From the NCBI GenBank assembly GCA_036567205.1, contig DATCVA010000112.1, forward strand, positions 1-7,823: a DNA stretch of 7,823 nucleotides, given 5' to 3'. This stretch comes from DATCVA01 sp036567205. Its GTDB lineage: Bacteria > Pseudomonadota > Gammaproteobacteria > Burkholderiales > Burkholderiaceae_B. Position numbers and translations under genes: made by a program. A model generated the notes under the pieces. That model searched no databases. It worked only from the letters and a program-made list of their open reading frames with translations, and had not been told where the DNA came from. Position 1 is the first letter of the stretch. The number at the start of each line of letters is the position of its first letter. This document shows positions 1-6,294 of this stretch, one piece after another.

Positions 1-423
1 GCCACCGACCCTAATGCCGAATGCGCCGACTGCACCGGCATTAGTCGCATGCGTGTCATTGTCGAAATAAAACATGCCAGGAAGAAGCATGCCCTGCTCC
101 ATGGGGAAAATGTGGCCATGACCCCCGCGGCCCGCATCAAAAAAACTGCCGACGTCCCATCGCTCGGCTGCGTCTCTGTTGTATGCTCCTCGCTCGGCGG
201 CTAGCTGGCTTCCGTACACGACATCGTGATCGCTCACCATCATGACTTTTTCAGGCGCCTTAAGGCGTTCTACTCCGATTTTGTCAAGTTGAATCTTGAC
301 TTCCCTGACTAACCCATCATGAATCATTACGAAATCCGGATCCGGGTAAACCACATCCCCGGCCTTGACGCCCGGTTTTCCGCTAACACGGGCAAGGACT
401 TTTTCGATGGCTGTGAATCCCAT
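1..423 (-). CDS. Aconitase / 3-isopropylmalate dehydratase large-subunit family protein, N-terminal part (cut by window edge)
   Basis: The first 141 codons are present; the rest lies beyond the left edge. The ATG at 421-423 follows a perfect AAGGAGGT Shine-Dalgarno site (428-435) four bases away. Aconitase-superfamily landmarks appear in order: VMIHDG (residues 32-37), SDHDVVYGS (64-72), GRGGHGHIFPMEQG (98-111) and DNDTHATNAGAVGAFG (121-136). The last corresponds to the DSHT-type active-site segment of LeuC and aconitase. Family members are [4Fe-4S] hydro-lyases that interconvert hydroxy-di- or tricarboxylic acids by dehydration and rehydration in the cytoplasm. The iron-sulfur cysteines lie later in the protein and cannot be checked here. 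The DTHAT variant of DSHT and the LysR neighbour suggest a catabolic paralogue (for example a dimethylmalate or other substituted-malate dehydratase) rather than the leucine-pathway enzyme. That substrate idea is inference. A small-subunit gene would be expected just beyond the left edge. Confidence 0.85.
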   Translation of the reverse strand, partial: MGFTAIEKVLARVSGKPGVKAGDVVYPDPDFVMIHDGLVREVKIQLDKIGVERLKAPEKVMMVSDHDVVYGSQLAAERGAYNRDAAERWDVGSFFDAGRGGHGHIFPMEQGMLLPGMFYFDNDTHATNAGAVGAFGIRVGG

Positions 424-427
424 TTGT

Positions 428-435
428 ACCTCCTT
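428..435 (-). promoter_or_regulatory. Strong Shine-Dalgarno site of the aconitase-family gene
   Basis: On the minus strand this reads AAGGAGGT, fully complementary to the 16S rRNA anti-SD core. It sits four bases before the ATG at 423 and fixes that start. Confidence 0.8.
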
Positions 436-448
436 GTTTAGTAAGGAG

Positions 449-477
449 TGTATAGAATGCGTACTATAAGTACATAA
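449..477 (-). promoter_or_regulatory. Candidate promoter of the aconitase-family gene
   Basis: Minus-strand TATACA (449-454) is a good -10 element. It lies 17 bp from TTATGT (472-477), a poor -35. A weak -35 is typical of promoters that need a LysR activator. The dyad at 461-473 sits inside the spacer. Transcription would begin near 442. The match was judged by eye. Confidence 0.35.
461..473. promoter_or_regulatory. Promoter-proximal dyad (candidate LysR activation site)
   Basis: GTACT-ATA-AGTAC is a perfect 5-bp inverted repeat with a 3-bp centre. It lies between the divergent aconitase-family and LysR genes, within the proposed core promoter of the former. T462 and A474 fit the loose T-N11-A LysR rule. 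Function is inferred from position. Confidence 0.4.
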
Positions 478-483
478 ACTATA

Positions 484-501
484 TGCTATGGTCTGATAGC
501 A
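484..501. promoter_or_regulatory. LysR-type recognition-site candidate
   Basis: TGCTAT-ggtctg-ATAGCA is a perfect 6-bp inverted repeat with a 6-bp centre and contains a T-N11-A (T484, A496). It is centred about 50 bp upstream of the predicted aconitase-gene transcription start. It also covers the -35 position expected for the LysR gene, whose likely -10 is TATAAA at 508-513. One bound regulator could therefore activate the enzyme gene and repress its own, the usual LysR logic. Symmetry and placement are seen; binding is inference. Confidence 0.5.
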
Positions 502-548
502 ATTCGATATAAATGAAGTCTCGATTGATCTAGCATGTCGAGGACGTA

Positions 549-1442
549 ATGAATTTAAATATTCGGCAGGTCGAAGCTTTTGTATGTGTGGCGCGGCTGC
601 GAGGTTTCTCCCGTGCAGCCAGTCAACTGCACATGAGCCAGGCTGGCCTGAGCATTCTGATCAAGAATCTCGAAGCGCGACTGGGCGTCCAGTTGGTAGA
701 ACGAACCACCCGCAACATCACCCTGACGCCCATCGGCTTTCGGGTGCTACCTATCGCCGAGCGGATGCTGGGCGATACCAAAACGCTGTTGTCGCTCGTT
801 AAAGGCAATTACTCAAATTATGAAGGCAATGTGGCCCTGGCGCTGGCACCCGCGCTTGCGACCACTGTGCTTCCCGAGGCCCTGAAGATCTTCAATGACC
901 GTTATCCCAAAGTCACTGTCGTTTTCCGGGAATGTGTCAATGAGGAGTTGGTCGGCCAGCTTTACGCTAATGAGGTGGAGTTCGGCTTGGCGTTTGGTGT
1001 GAAATCGAACAAGGAGCTCGAATGCCAGCGTATTGGCAACGATGAGTTCGTAGTCGTCTGCACCCCTGATCATCCGTTAGCTGCGAAGCGTCAGGTGAAC
1101 TGGCGAGACTTAGTCAACTATCCCTTTATTACGACTCCGTTAGGTAGTGCCGGCCGGGCCACGGTCGACAAAGCGTTCGAGCTAATCAACGAACGCCCTA
1201 CGCCCATTTACTCCCCGACGAACTCCTTGACAGCGGTCGCGCTGGCAAGGCAGCAGCTTGGTGTCGCCGTAGTTTCTTCCTGTATCCGGCCGGCGGCCCT
1301 GATTAGCCACATGGTTGTCAAGACGCTGCACGAGCCTGTCATGCGTCGCGATTTAAGTGTTGTCAGGCGCACGGGTTCTAACCCGTCTGAGCCCTGCCAA
1401 GTGCTCATCAAGATTTTCGCCGAGCTGATGGGCAGGGCGTAA
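549..1442 (+). CDS. LysR-type transcriptional regulator
   Basis: This 297-residue protein has the normal length and architecture of the LysR family. An N-terminal winged helix-turn-helix spans about residues 3-62 and includes FSRAASQLHMSQAGLSILIK (20-39) and the conserved ERTTRNITLTPIG stretch. A two-lobed periplasmic-binding-like effector domain follows from about residue 90 to 294. The ATG at 549 follows a GAGGA site (540-544). The gene is divergent from the aconitase-family gene with 125 bp between them, and two dyads lie in that gap. It is therefore probably the specific regulator of that gene, responding to its substrate or product as co-inducer. The next gene starts downstream on the same strand and no hairpin was seen between them, so read-through is possible. 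The effector cannot be predicted from sequence. Confidence 0.93.
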   Translation: MNLNIRQVEAFVCVARLRGFSRAASQLHMSQAGLSILIKNLEARLGVQLVERTTRNITLTPIGFRVLPIAERMLGDTKTLLSLVKGNYSNYEGNVALALAPALATTVLPEALKIFNDRYPKVTVVFRECVNEELVGQLYANEVEFGLAFGVKSNKELECQRIGNDEFVVVCTPDHPLAAKRQVNWRDLVNYPFITTPLGSAGRATVDKAFELINERPTPIYSPTNSLTAVALARQQLGVAVVSSCIRPAALISHMVVKTLHEPVMRRDLSVVRRTGSNPSEPCQVLIKIFAELMGRA

Positions 1443-1582
1443 GGTCCAGCTATCGTAACAACACTTACTGCAAAAAATTATTGGTTTCGCGTCAAGGTTT
1501 GCAAGAATTTTCTTCTCTTTGCCCCAGAAGTTATGAGAAGATTCCGCAACGTATGTCCCAATCTTTTTCGCGGATTCAATCT

Positions 1583-2734
1583 ATGACTGAAACGAGTACT
1601 TCACTGCAGTTGGGCCTTGGTGGTATCGAAATTTATGGCGAGTCAGTCGGCGAACTGAATGTGGCCCAGAAACAGTGTCTGAATTACATTCAAAGATTGG
1701 GTCTTGATGCATGTGCGGTGGTCACCAGGCACAGCGACGACGGACGGGAGTCGATCCGTTTTCACGCTAGTGACGTGTTTGCTCGTGACTGGGCTCCTCA
1801 TTTCGATACGACGCAGCTGTGCGAAAAGTTGGGACTGTCCACCCAAAGCAATCCTGATGATCTGGAGCACGAGATCGTGCTGACCATGTTGCTAGGGCCG
1901 GTTCTTTTTGCGTTCCCAAGTTTTGGCGACATGCTGTCGGCGGTGCGGATACGAAGAAATATAGTCCAGAACGCACGGAAAACGGCGCTTGCCTTTGATA
2001 CCGAGCACGCCGAGCGGCCTGCGGACTATTGGACTTACTCCGAGGAAACAGGGTTTGTTTTGTTGCCTGGCGCACCATTAATTTTGGCCCTGGAAAAGGC
2101 GACGCAACCAGATAGCTCCGGGCAGTTATATTCATTTTCGTGTTATCGGGCAACCGAGTATGTGATGCTGTTGGGAATTGCTCAAGAGCTTGCCGAGTGC
2201 AATCCTTCGCTTTTTGAGCAGTTGCAGCGACAGTGGGAAACGCGCGCCATTATGTCGGGACAGTTCCACGAGGTTTTTCTGCGTGAGTACGGCTCTATGG
2301 ATGAGCCTTTGCCGCCAAAATACTATGTGCCGGGCGATCGTTTATGGTTTCGCAATCCCGACGAGGCGTCATCGGACGTAAAAGGGTACGAGGGGTCCTG
2401 GGTTATTTACATGGGCGGCGGATTGTTTACTAATTTCTGGAAGCGTGATCAGCCTTATACGCTGATCACGAAAAGTCTGGAGCTTTTTCATTGGCGCAAT
2501 GCGACCTATCGCGATTCTGATGGAGGGCTGCAGGTTGACGATGACATTGTCGACGAGCGTGTGCGCGTATCTTTACAAGATCCCGACGAGGTCCGGCGTA
2601 TTCTGGATGAAATGTTGCGGTTGCGCGATCCGAGCGGCGTTTATGTCGACGGCGGATGTATCGATACTACGCGTGAATGCGCGCGTTGGGTACGTCCCGG
2701 CACCGCTGATCTTCAATTGCCGGATGGCAATTGA
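1583..2734 (+). CDS. Tgl-like (bacterial protein-glutamine gamma-glutamyltransferase-like) protein, divergent; possible pseudoenzyme
   Basis: At first sight an orphan hypothetical protein. From the ATG at 1583 it has 383 residues. The reading frame is open back to a TTG at 1481 (417 residues), with another ATG at 1553. None has a strong Shine-Dalgarno; 1583 has a weak CGGA eight bases upstream, so the start is uncertain. Residues 120-330 match remembered Bacillus subtilis Tgl in motif order and spacing: RIRRNIV (122-128; Tgl LRMNIV), YW (149-150), YSFSCYRAT (183-191; Tgl YAFECAT with nucleophile Cys116, here Cys187), then GDRLWFRNP (251-259; Tgl GDCLYFKNP) and EGSWVIYMG (270-278; Tgl GENVILLG). 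Tgl cross-links proteins through Gln-Lys isopeptide bonds. The Tgl catalytic Glu187 aligns with Ser272, and His200 aligns with Thr or Asn284. The triad therefore looks incomplete. The first 115 residues and last 70 have no recognised domain. No signal peptide or membrane segment is evident, so it is probably cytoplasmic. Biological role unknown. Confidence 0.55.
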   Translation: MTETSTSLQLGLGGIEIYGESVGELNVAQKQCLNYIQRLGLDACAVVTRHSDDGRESIRFHASDVFARDWAPHFDTTQLCEKLGLSTQSNPDDLEHEIVLTMLLGPVLFAFPSFGDMLSAVRIRRNIVQNARKTALAFDTEHAERPADYWTYSEETGFVLLPGAPLILALEKATQPDSSGQLYSFSCYRATEYVMLLGIAQELAECNPSLFEQLQRQWETRAIMSGQFHEVFLREYGSMDEPLPPKYYVPGDRLWFRNPDEASSDVKGYEGSWVIYMGGGLFTNFWKRDQPYTLITKSLELFHWRNATYRDSDGGLQVDDDIVDERVRVSLQDPDEVRRILDEMLRLRDPSGVYVDGGCIDTTRECARWVRPGTADLQLPDGN

Positions 2735-2740
2735 AGATCA
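2707..2740 (+). terminator. Perfect 15-bp hairpin overlapping the stop codon of the Tgl-like gene
   Basis: TGATCTTCAATTGCC (2707-2721), loop GGAT, then GGCAATTGAAGATCA (2726-2740) pair perfectly over 15 bp. The TGA stop (2732-2734) lies in the second arm, so the last codons encode half the stem. Only TTT follows on the plus strand, a weak U-tract. No T-run follows on the minus strand. It is therefore probably an inefficient plus-strand intrinsic terminator, or a 3'-end stabilising hairpin, between convergent genes. The remaining 39 bp to the exporter gene's stop show nothing else. Confidence 0.5.
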
Positions 2741-2779
2741 TTTAAAGCCGGCAAGCTGTGTGGAAAAAGCAGGTGTACG

Positions 2780-4408
2780 CTAAGGCATTTCGGGGTGTTC
2801 TTTAAGGGGCGTGTCGTCGCTTATTGGCACTGTCTGCCGTTCGATCATGCGGTGCACGCGCGGTGTGCTCTGACCACGGTGAAGTGCTTGCAGTTTTTGC
2901 GATACCTCGGCATCTGCCTGAGTGCGCCGCAGATTGTGGCGGACATATTCCACCCAGGTGGGCACATGATAGCTTTCCGTCCAGATGGCGGGGTTTTCCA
3001 GGTCGCGCAGCAGCGCCCATTGGCGGGCCCCGTCGCGCAGGCGGATACGGCGGCGAAGAGCCATTACGCTTAGAAAGGCCTGAATGTCTTGCTGCGCAAT
3101 TTCGTAGTCCACCATGATCATGATTGGACCGCTGCGCGACCTTAAATCCAGCCGCAGCTTCGGCTCGTTGAAGAGGTCCAGGGGATCGAGATTCAGTGTG
3201 CCAAATTCTGGCAGGGCGTAGCGTAGCCCGATGGCTGCCCCCAGGATGAGTACAACGCCCGAAGCAATAAGAGCCTGGTCCACTCCGTAAGCGTCTGCCG
3301 TAACCCCCCACAACCAGCTACCTGCTGCCATTCCGCCGAAGGTGGCGGTTTGGTAAAGAGAAAGAGCGCGTCCAACGACCCAGCGCGGGGTTGATAGCTG
3401 CACTGTGACGTTGAAGAGCGATAGCGTCAGTACCCAGCAGGCCCCCGCTGGAATCAGGACAAGGCAGCTTAGCCACATCTCGCGACTTAACGCGAGCACT
3501 ACAGCGCTAAGAGCAAAGCCCAGGAAGGCGGCGCGTACGATGGTTTCATTGCGCCAGTTTTCGCGGACTCGTGCATTGAGCAGTGCGCCGGCGATGGCGC
3601 CCAATCCGAAGCATCCCAGCATAATCCCGTAGGTGAAGGCGCCACCCTGGATAAGATCGCGCGCAACCAGGGGCAGCAACGCGAGGATGGCAATTGCGGA
3701 AAGCCCGAAGACAAAGCCCCGGAACAGTACTTTCAACAGGTTGGGCGACATGGCGATATAGCGCAGTCCCGCCGAAATTGCGCTGCCGAAGGCTTCGCGC
3801 GGCAGCTTGCGCGGCGCCTGTTCAGGCTTCCAGAGCATCAGTGCCCGGATCAGTGGAATGTAGCTGACCGCATTCAGGGCAAATGCGACGGCCGCGCCGG
3901 CGAGGGCCACGATTATGCCGCCGACCGCCGGCCCCACACTGCGCATGAGGTTATAGCTCATGCTGTTGAGCGTTACCGCTCCGGGCAGGTCTTCGCGCGG
4001 AACGATGTCGCCCATTGATGCCTGCCACGAAGGGTTGTGAAGCGCCGTGCCGCAGCCAATAAAGAATGTGAAGGTCAACAGCAACCAGGGCGTAAGCAGT
4101 CCGGTTACGGCAAAGATCGCCAGGGTGGCCGATACCACCAGCATCATGACTTGTGCCGTAAGCATGATGTTGCGGCGGTTGAAGCTATCGGCCAGCGCGC
4201 CGGCGGCGAGCGAAAAAATCATGATTGGCAGCGTGGTGGCCGCTTGCACGAGGGCCACCATATCGTCTGAGTTGGCGATCGTTGTCATCATCCAGGCGGC
4301 CCCTACGGCCTGAACCAGGCCACCCAGGTTGGATGCAAGCGTCGCAGTCCATAAAGCCTTGAACGTGGCGTGCCGGAACGGGGCTAAGGGTGATGCTCTT
4401 TCAGGCAT
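2780..4408 (-). CDS. MFS transporter, MFS_3 / EntS-like family, with C-terminal soluble domain
   Basis: A 542-residue protein of the major facilitator superfamily, predicted in the inner membrane as a proton-driven exporter. Residues 12-400 are strongly hydrophobic and fit about twelve membrane helices. The loop GALADSFNRRN (70-80) is MFS motif A, with Asp74 and Arg78-Arg79. From about residue 427 to 515 lies a charged cytosolic segment. It begins PIMIMVDYEIAQQDIQAFL and continues with RIRLRDGARQWALLRDLENP and a WVEYVRHNLR stretch. It resembles the antibiotic-biosynthesis-monooxygenase-like ferredoxin fold that many MFS_3 proteins (the Pfam transmembrane secretion effector group) carry at this position. 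The ATG at 4408 follows AGGAGGT (4414-4420) five bases away. The gene converges with the Tgl-like gene, and 315 bp separate it from the sulfatase upstream, so it is probably its own transcription unit. The substrate is unknown; the siderophore exporter EntS is only the best-known relative. Confidence 0.9.
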   Translation of the reverse strand: MPERASPLAPFRHATFKALWTATLASNLGGLVQAVGAAWMMTTIANSDDMVALVQAATTLPIMIFSLAAGALADSFNRRNIMLTAQVMMLVVSATLAIFAVTGLLTPWLLLTFTFFIGCGTALHNPSWQASMGDIVPREDLPGAVTLNSMSYNLMRSVGPAVGGIIVALAGAAVAFALNAVSYIPLIRALMLWKPEQAPRKLPREAFGSAISAGLRYIAMSPNLLKVLFRGFVFGLSAIAILALLPLVARDLIQGGAFTYGIMLGCFGLGAIAGALLNARVRENWRNETIVRAAFLGFALSAVVLALSREMWLSCLVLIPAGACWVLTLSLFNVTVQLSTPRWVVGRALSLYQTATFGGMAAGSWLWGVTADAYGVDQALIASGVVLILGAAIGLRYALPEFGTLNLDPLDLFNEPKLRLDLRSRSGPIMIMVDYEIAQQDIQAFLSVMALRRRIRLRDGARQWALLRDLENPAIWTESYHVPTWVEYVRHNLRRTQADAEVSQKLQALHRGQSTPRVHRMIERQTVPISDDTPLKEHPEMP

Positions 4409-4723
4409 CTCGAACCTCCTGTGCGCAATAGCGTAAAAAAATATCTGGATAAGATAATAAAGGAAGTCGGGAGAACAGATCTCTGTCGAGACAGAAAGAA
4501 TACGCTATTTCAGAAAAGAGGGGAGGAGCTGGCGGCGTTTGGGCGTGTGAGCCGCCCCTGGAAGACGATTGGTTTGAATGGATTTTGTCGCGTGGCTGGC
4601 CTTAGCTTTGGAATACAAGCGTGGTGTAACTTAAGTCGGCAGTTATTCGCGGGACTCTTGAGCCACGGTTGCACTTAGGTGAAACGCATCAGCAAATCAA
4701 ATGCTTACTGTAAAGCAGGCTCC
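4409..4723. other. Intergenic region between the sulfatase and MFS genes (no convincing gene)
   Basis: It holds the MFS Shine-Dalgarno site and an AT-rich stretch at 4436-4460 with a possible minus-strand -10 (TATTAT, 4454-4459) but no clear -35. It also contains the overlapping dyads at 4475-4495. A GC-rich dyad, GGCGGC (4531-4536) with GCCGCC (4551-4556), is present. A short hairpin just past the sulfatase stop (TGCTT 4702-4706 with AAGCA 4713-4717) is followed on the minus strand by TTTGATTT and could be a weak sulfatase terminator. Open frames here lack Shine-Dalgarno sites and resemble nothing recognised. Confidence 0.5.
4475..4495. promoter_or_regulatory. Overlapping dyads upstream of the MFS gene (candidate operator)
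   Basis: Two palindromes share an arm: ACAGA-TC-TCTGT (4475-4486) and TCTGTC-GA-GACAGA (4482-4495). This gives three copies of an ACAGA half-site in alternating orientation within 21 bp. They lie 67-87 bp upstream of the MFS start, near or just upstream of a possible -10 at 4454-4459. A local regulator of the exporter could bind here. The symmetry is seen; the role is inferred. Confidence 0.35.
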
Positions 4724-6283
4724 TTACCATTGCCCATAAAAAACCCCTGCCTTCTTGTGCGTATTGGTGCGGCTGCGGATGAAATCGTCACTGACGGTTG
4801 TACGGTGTTTGCGCCGTGCCAGCCAGTCCAGCAATTGTGTTCTCATTTGTGCGCGTACAGCTTCGTGCCCGGGGTCGCGGCCAAGATCGCAGAACTCATT
4901 GGGGTCTGCCTGCAAGTCATACAGCTGTTCTGGTTCGTCCAGCCATAGGACGTAGCGCCAGCGCTCGGTGCGCATCGAAAACGCACGTGCGCTTTGCACT
5001 GGTTTATTCAGCGTTAGGCGCGCGCCGCGAAAGCTATAGTCCAGTTCGGAAAACGTTGCATTGCGCCAGTCGGTTTCCCGGTTTCGGGTTAGATCCAGCA
5101 GGCTACGTCCTTCAATGCGGTGCTCTTCGCCCGGCACGGCCAATGCGTCGAGAATGGTTGGCACGATATCCACGGCTTCGGCGAAGCGGTCGTCGGTCTG
5201 GCCGCGCGTTGCATCGGCTTTCGCAGACGGGTCTACTACGATTAGCGGAACTCGTTGCACGCAATCGAAGAAAAGTTCTTTTTCCCCCAGCCAGTGGTCG
5301 CCCAGGAAGTCGCCGTGATCGGCCGTGAAAATGACCAGCGTACGGTCGAGCACTCCTTTTTTTCCCATGTTGTCGAACAGCCTGCCCAGGTGCGTGTCCA
5401 CTTGTGAAATCAGCCCCTGATAGGCGGGTCGAACAGTACGCACGCACTCGTCCAGTGAAAAGCTTTGGCTTTCTTCATGCTGGCGATAAGCGGCGACGAC
5501 CGGATGGGCGTTTTTCAGTTCGTCCTGATTGCGCACTACGGGCAGGCACTGGTCGGCGTTATACATCGCGTGATAGGGCGAGGGCGCCATATACGGCCAA
5601 TGGGGTTTGACGTAGCTCAGGTGCAAGACCCAGGGCTGCTGGCCTTTCTCGTTCACGAAGGAAATGGCCTGGTCAGTCATATAGGCCGTTTCCGAGTGGG
5701 GTTCGCTTACGCGTGCCGGCAAATGGGCGTTTCTCATGTGCCAGCCACTGACGATTTGCCCGTCGGGGGCGACGGCGGAAATGACGTAATCCGACCAGGG
5801 GTCTTTGGACTCGTAACCATGGCGGCGCAGGAATGCGGGATAGCCGCTTTCCTGCCCTGGTTCATGGTGGCCGTCGTAGCGGTCGAGCTCGCGAAAACCA
5901 CCGTGAGTCAGAAGGCGTCCCAGTTCTGAACCGCCATCAATATTCAGGCGCTCCATGGCGGCGATGTCGGGCATGACATGAGTCTTGCCTGCCAGCGCCA
6001 GATCGTATCCTGCGTTGCCAAGGTACTCACCCAGCGTGACCTCGCCTACCGATAAGGGTACGCGGTTCCAGGTTGCGCCATGGCTTACCGGGTAGCGGCC
6101 GGTGTAGTAGCTCATGCGCGATGGGCCGCATACGCCTGAATTGACATAGGCCTGTGTGAAGCGCACTCCTCTTCGTGCCAGGGCGTCGATGTTTGGGGTA
6201 CGCAGATACGGATGCCCATAGCAACCCAGATGGTCCTGTCGGAGCTGGTCGCACATGATGAAGAGAACGTTTTGCACGGTCAC
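4724..6283 (-). CDS. Sulfatase-family hydrolase (Cys-type, alkaline phosphatase superfamily; arylsulfatase / phosphonate monoester hydrolase-like)
   Basis: A 519-residue full-length sulfatase, starting at GTG (6283) with AAAGG eight bases upstream next to the Bug stop codon. All core catalytic positions are present. Metal ligands are Asp12 and Gln13 (MCDQ), and Asp322 and His323 (TADHGD). The formylglycine motif is CGPSR with Cys52, the residue oxidised after translation to the catalytic aldehyde hydrate. Asn73, Lys100-Thr-His102 (GKTH), Lys226 and His228 (KPHWPY), and Lys335 (GEKELF) complete the pocket. The overall pattern (PYHAMY, AYQGLISQVD, DPNEF near the C-terminus) resembles rhizobial phosphonate monoester hydrolase. 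That enzyme, as remembered, has Thr and Tyr where this one has the sulfatase-type GKTH, which favours sulfate esters. No signal peptide is visible, so it acts in the cytoplasm. Maturation needs a formylglycine-generating enzyme not seen here. It lies 11 nt downstream of the Bug gene in the same operon, suggesting the two serve the same substrate. The substrate is unknown. Confidence 0.92.
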   Translation of the reverse strand: MTVQNVLFIMCDQLRQDHLGCYGHPYLRTPNIDALARRGVRFTQAYVNSGVCGPSRMSYYTGRYPVSHGATWNRVPLSVGEVTLGEYLGNAGYDLALAGKTHVMPDIAAMERLNIDGGSELGRLLTHGGFRELDRYDGHHEPGQESGYPAFLRRHGYESKDPWSDYVISAVAPDGQIVSGWHMRNAHLPARVSEPHSETAYMTDQAISFVNEKGQQPWVLHLSYVKPHWPYMAPSPYHAMYNADQCLPVVRNQDELKNAHPVVAAYRQHEESQSFSLDECVRTVRPAYQGLISQVDTHLGRLFDNMGKKGVLDRTLVIFTADHGDFLGDHWLGEKELFFDCVQRVPLIVVDPSAKADATRGQTDDRFAEAVDIVPTILDALAVPGEEHRIEGRSLLDLTRNRETDWRNATFSELDYSFRGARLTLNKPVQSARAFSMRTERWRYVLWLDEPEQLYDLQADPNEFCDLGRDPGHEAVRAQMRTQLLDWLARRKHRTTVSDDFIRSRTNTHKKAGVFYGQW

Positions 6284-6294
6284 GGTCGTTGCCT

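Noticed and set aside
1443..1582. Terminator or promoter between the LysR and Tgl-like genes
   Set aside because: No hairpin with a T-run and no -35/-10 pair with acceptable spacing could be found by eye.
1767..2153. Minus-strand open frame of 128 codons opposite the Tgl-like gene
   Set aside because: No motif. The opposite strand carries the Tgl-like motifs in order, so this is a shadow.
2802..3311. Minus-strand open frame of 169 codons in another frame of the MFS gene
   Set aside because: Arg/Pro/Gly-rich composition typical of an out-of-frame reading of a GC-rich gene.
4421..4678. Plus-strand GTG open frame of 85 codons in the sulfatase-MFS gap
   Set aside because: No Shine-Dalgarno, no recognisable motif, and it runs through the upstream region and dyads of the MFS gene.
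4798..5328. Plus-strand open frame of 176 codons, antisense to the sulfatase
   Set aside because: Arg/Ser-rich shadow of a gene with all catalytic motifs intact on the other strand.
5465..5929. Plus-strand open frame of 154 codons, antisense to the sulfatase
   Set aside because: Looks protein-like in places, but it lies opposite the well-conserved middle of the sulfatase and has no family resemblance.
4724..6283. Choline sulfatase (BetC) identity for the sulfatase
   Set aside because: The region after ADHGD and the C-terminus do not match remembered BetC motifs, and no choline or betaine genes are nearby.
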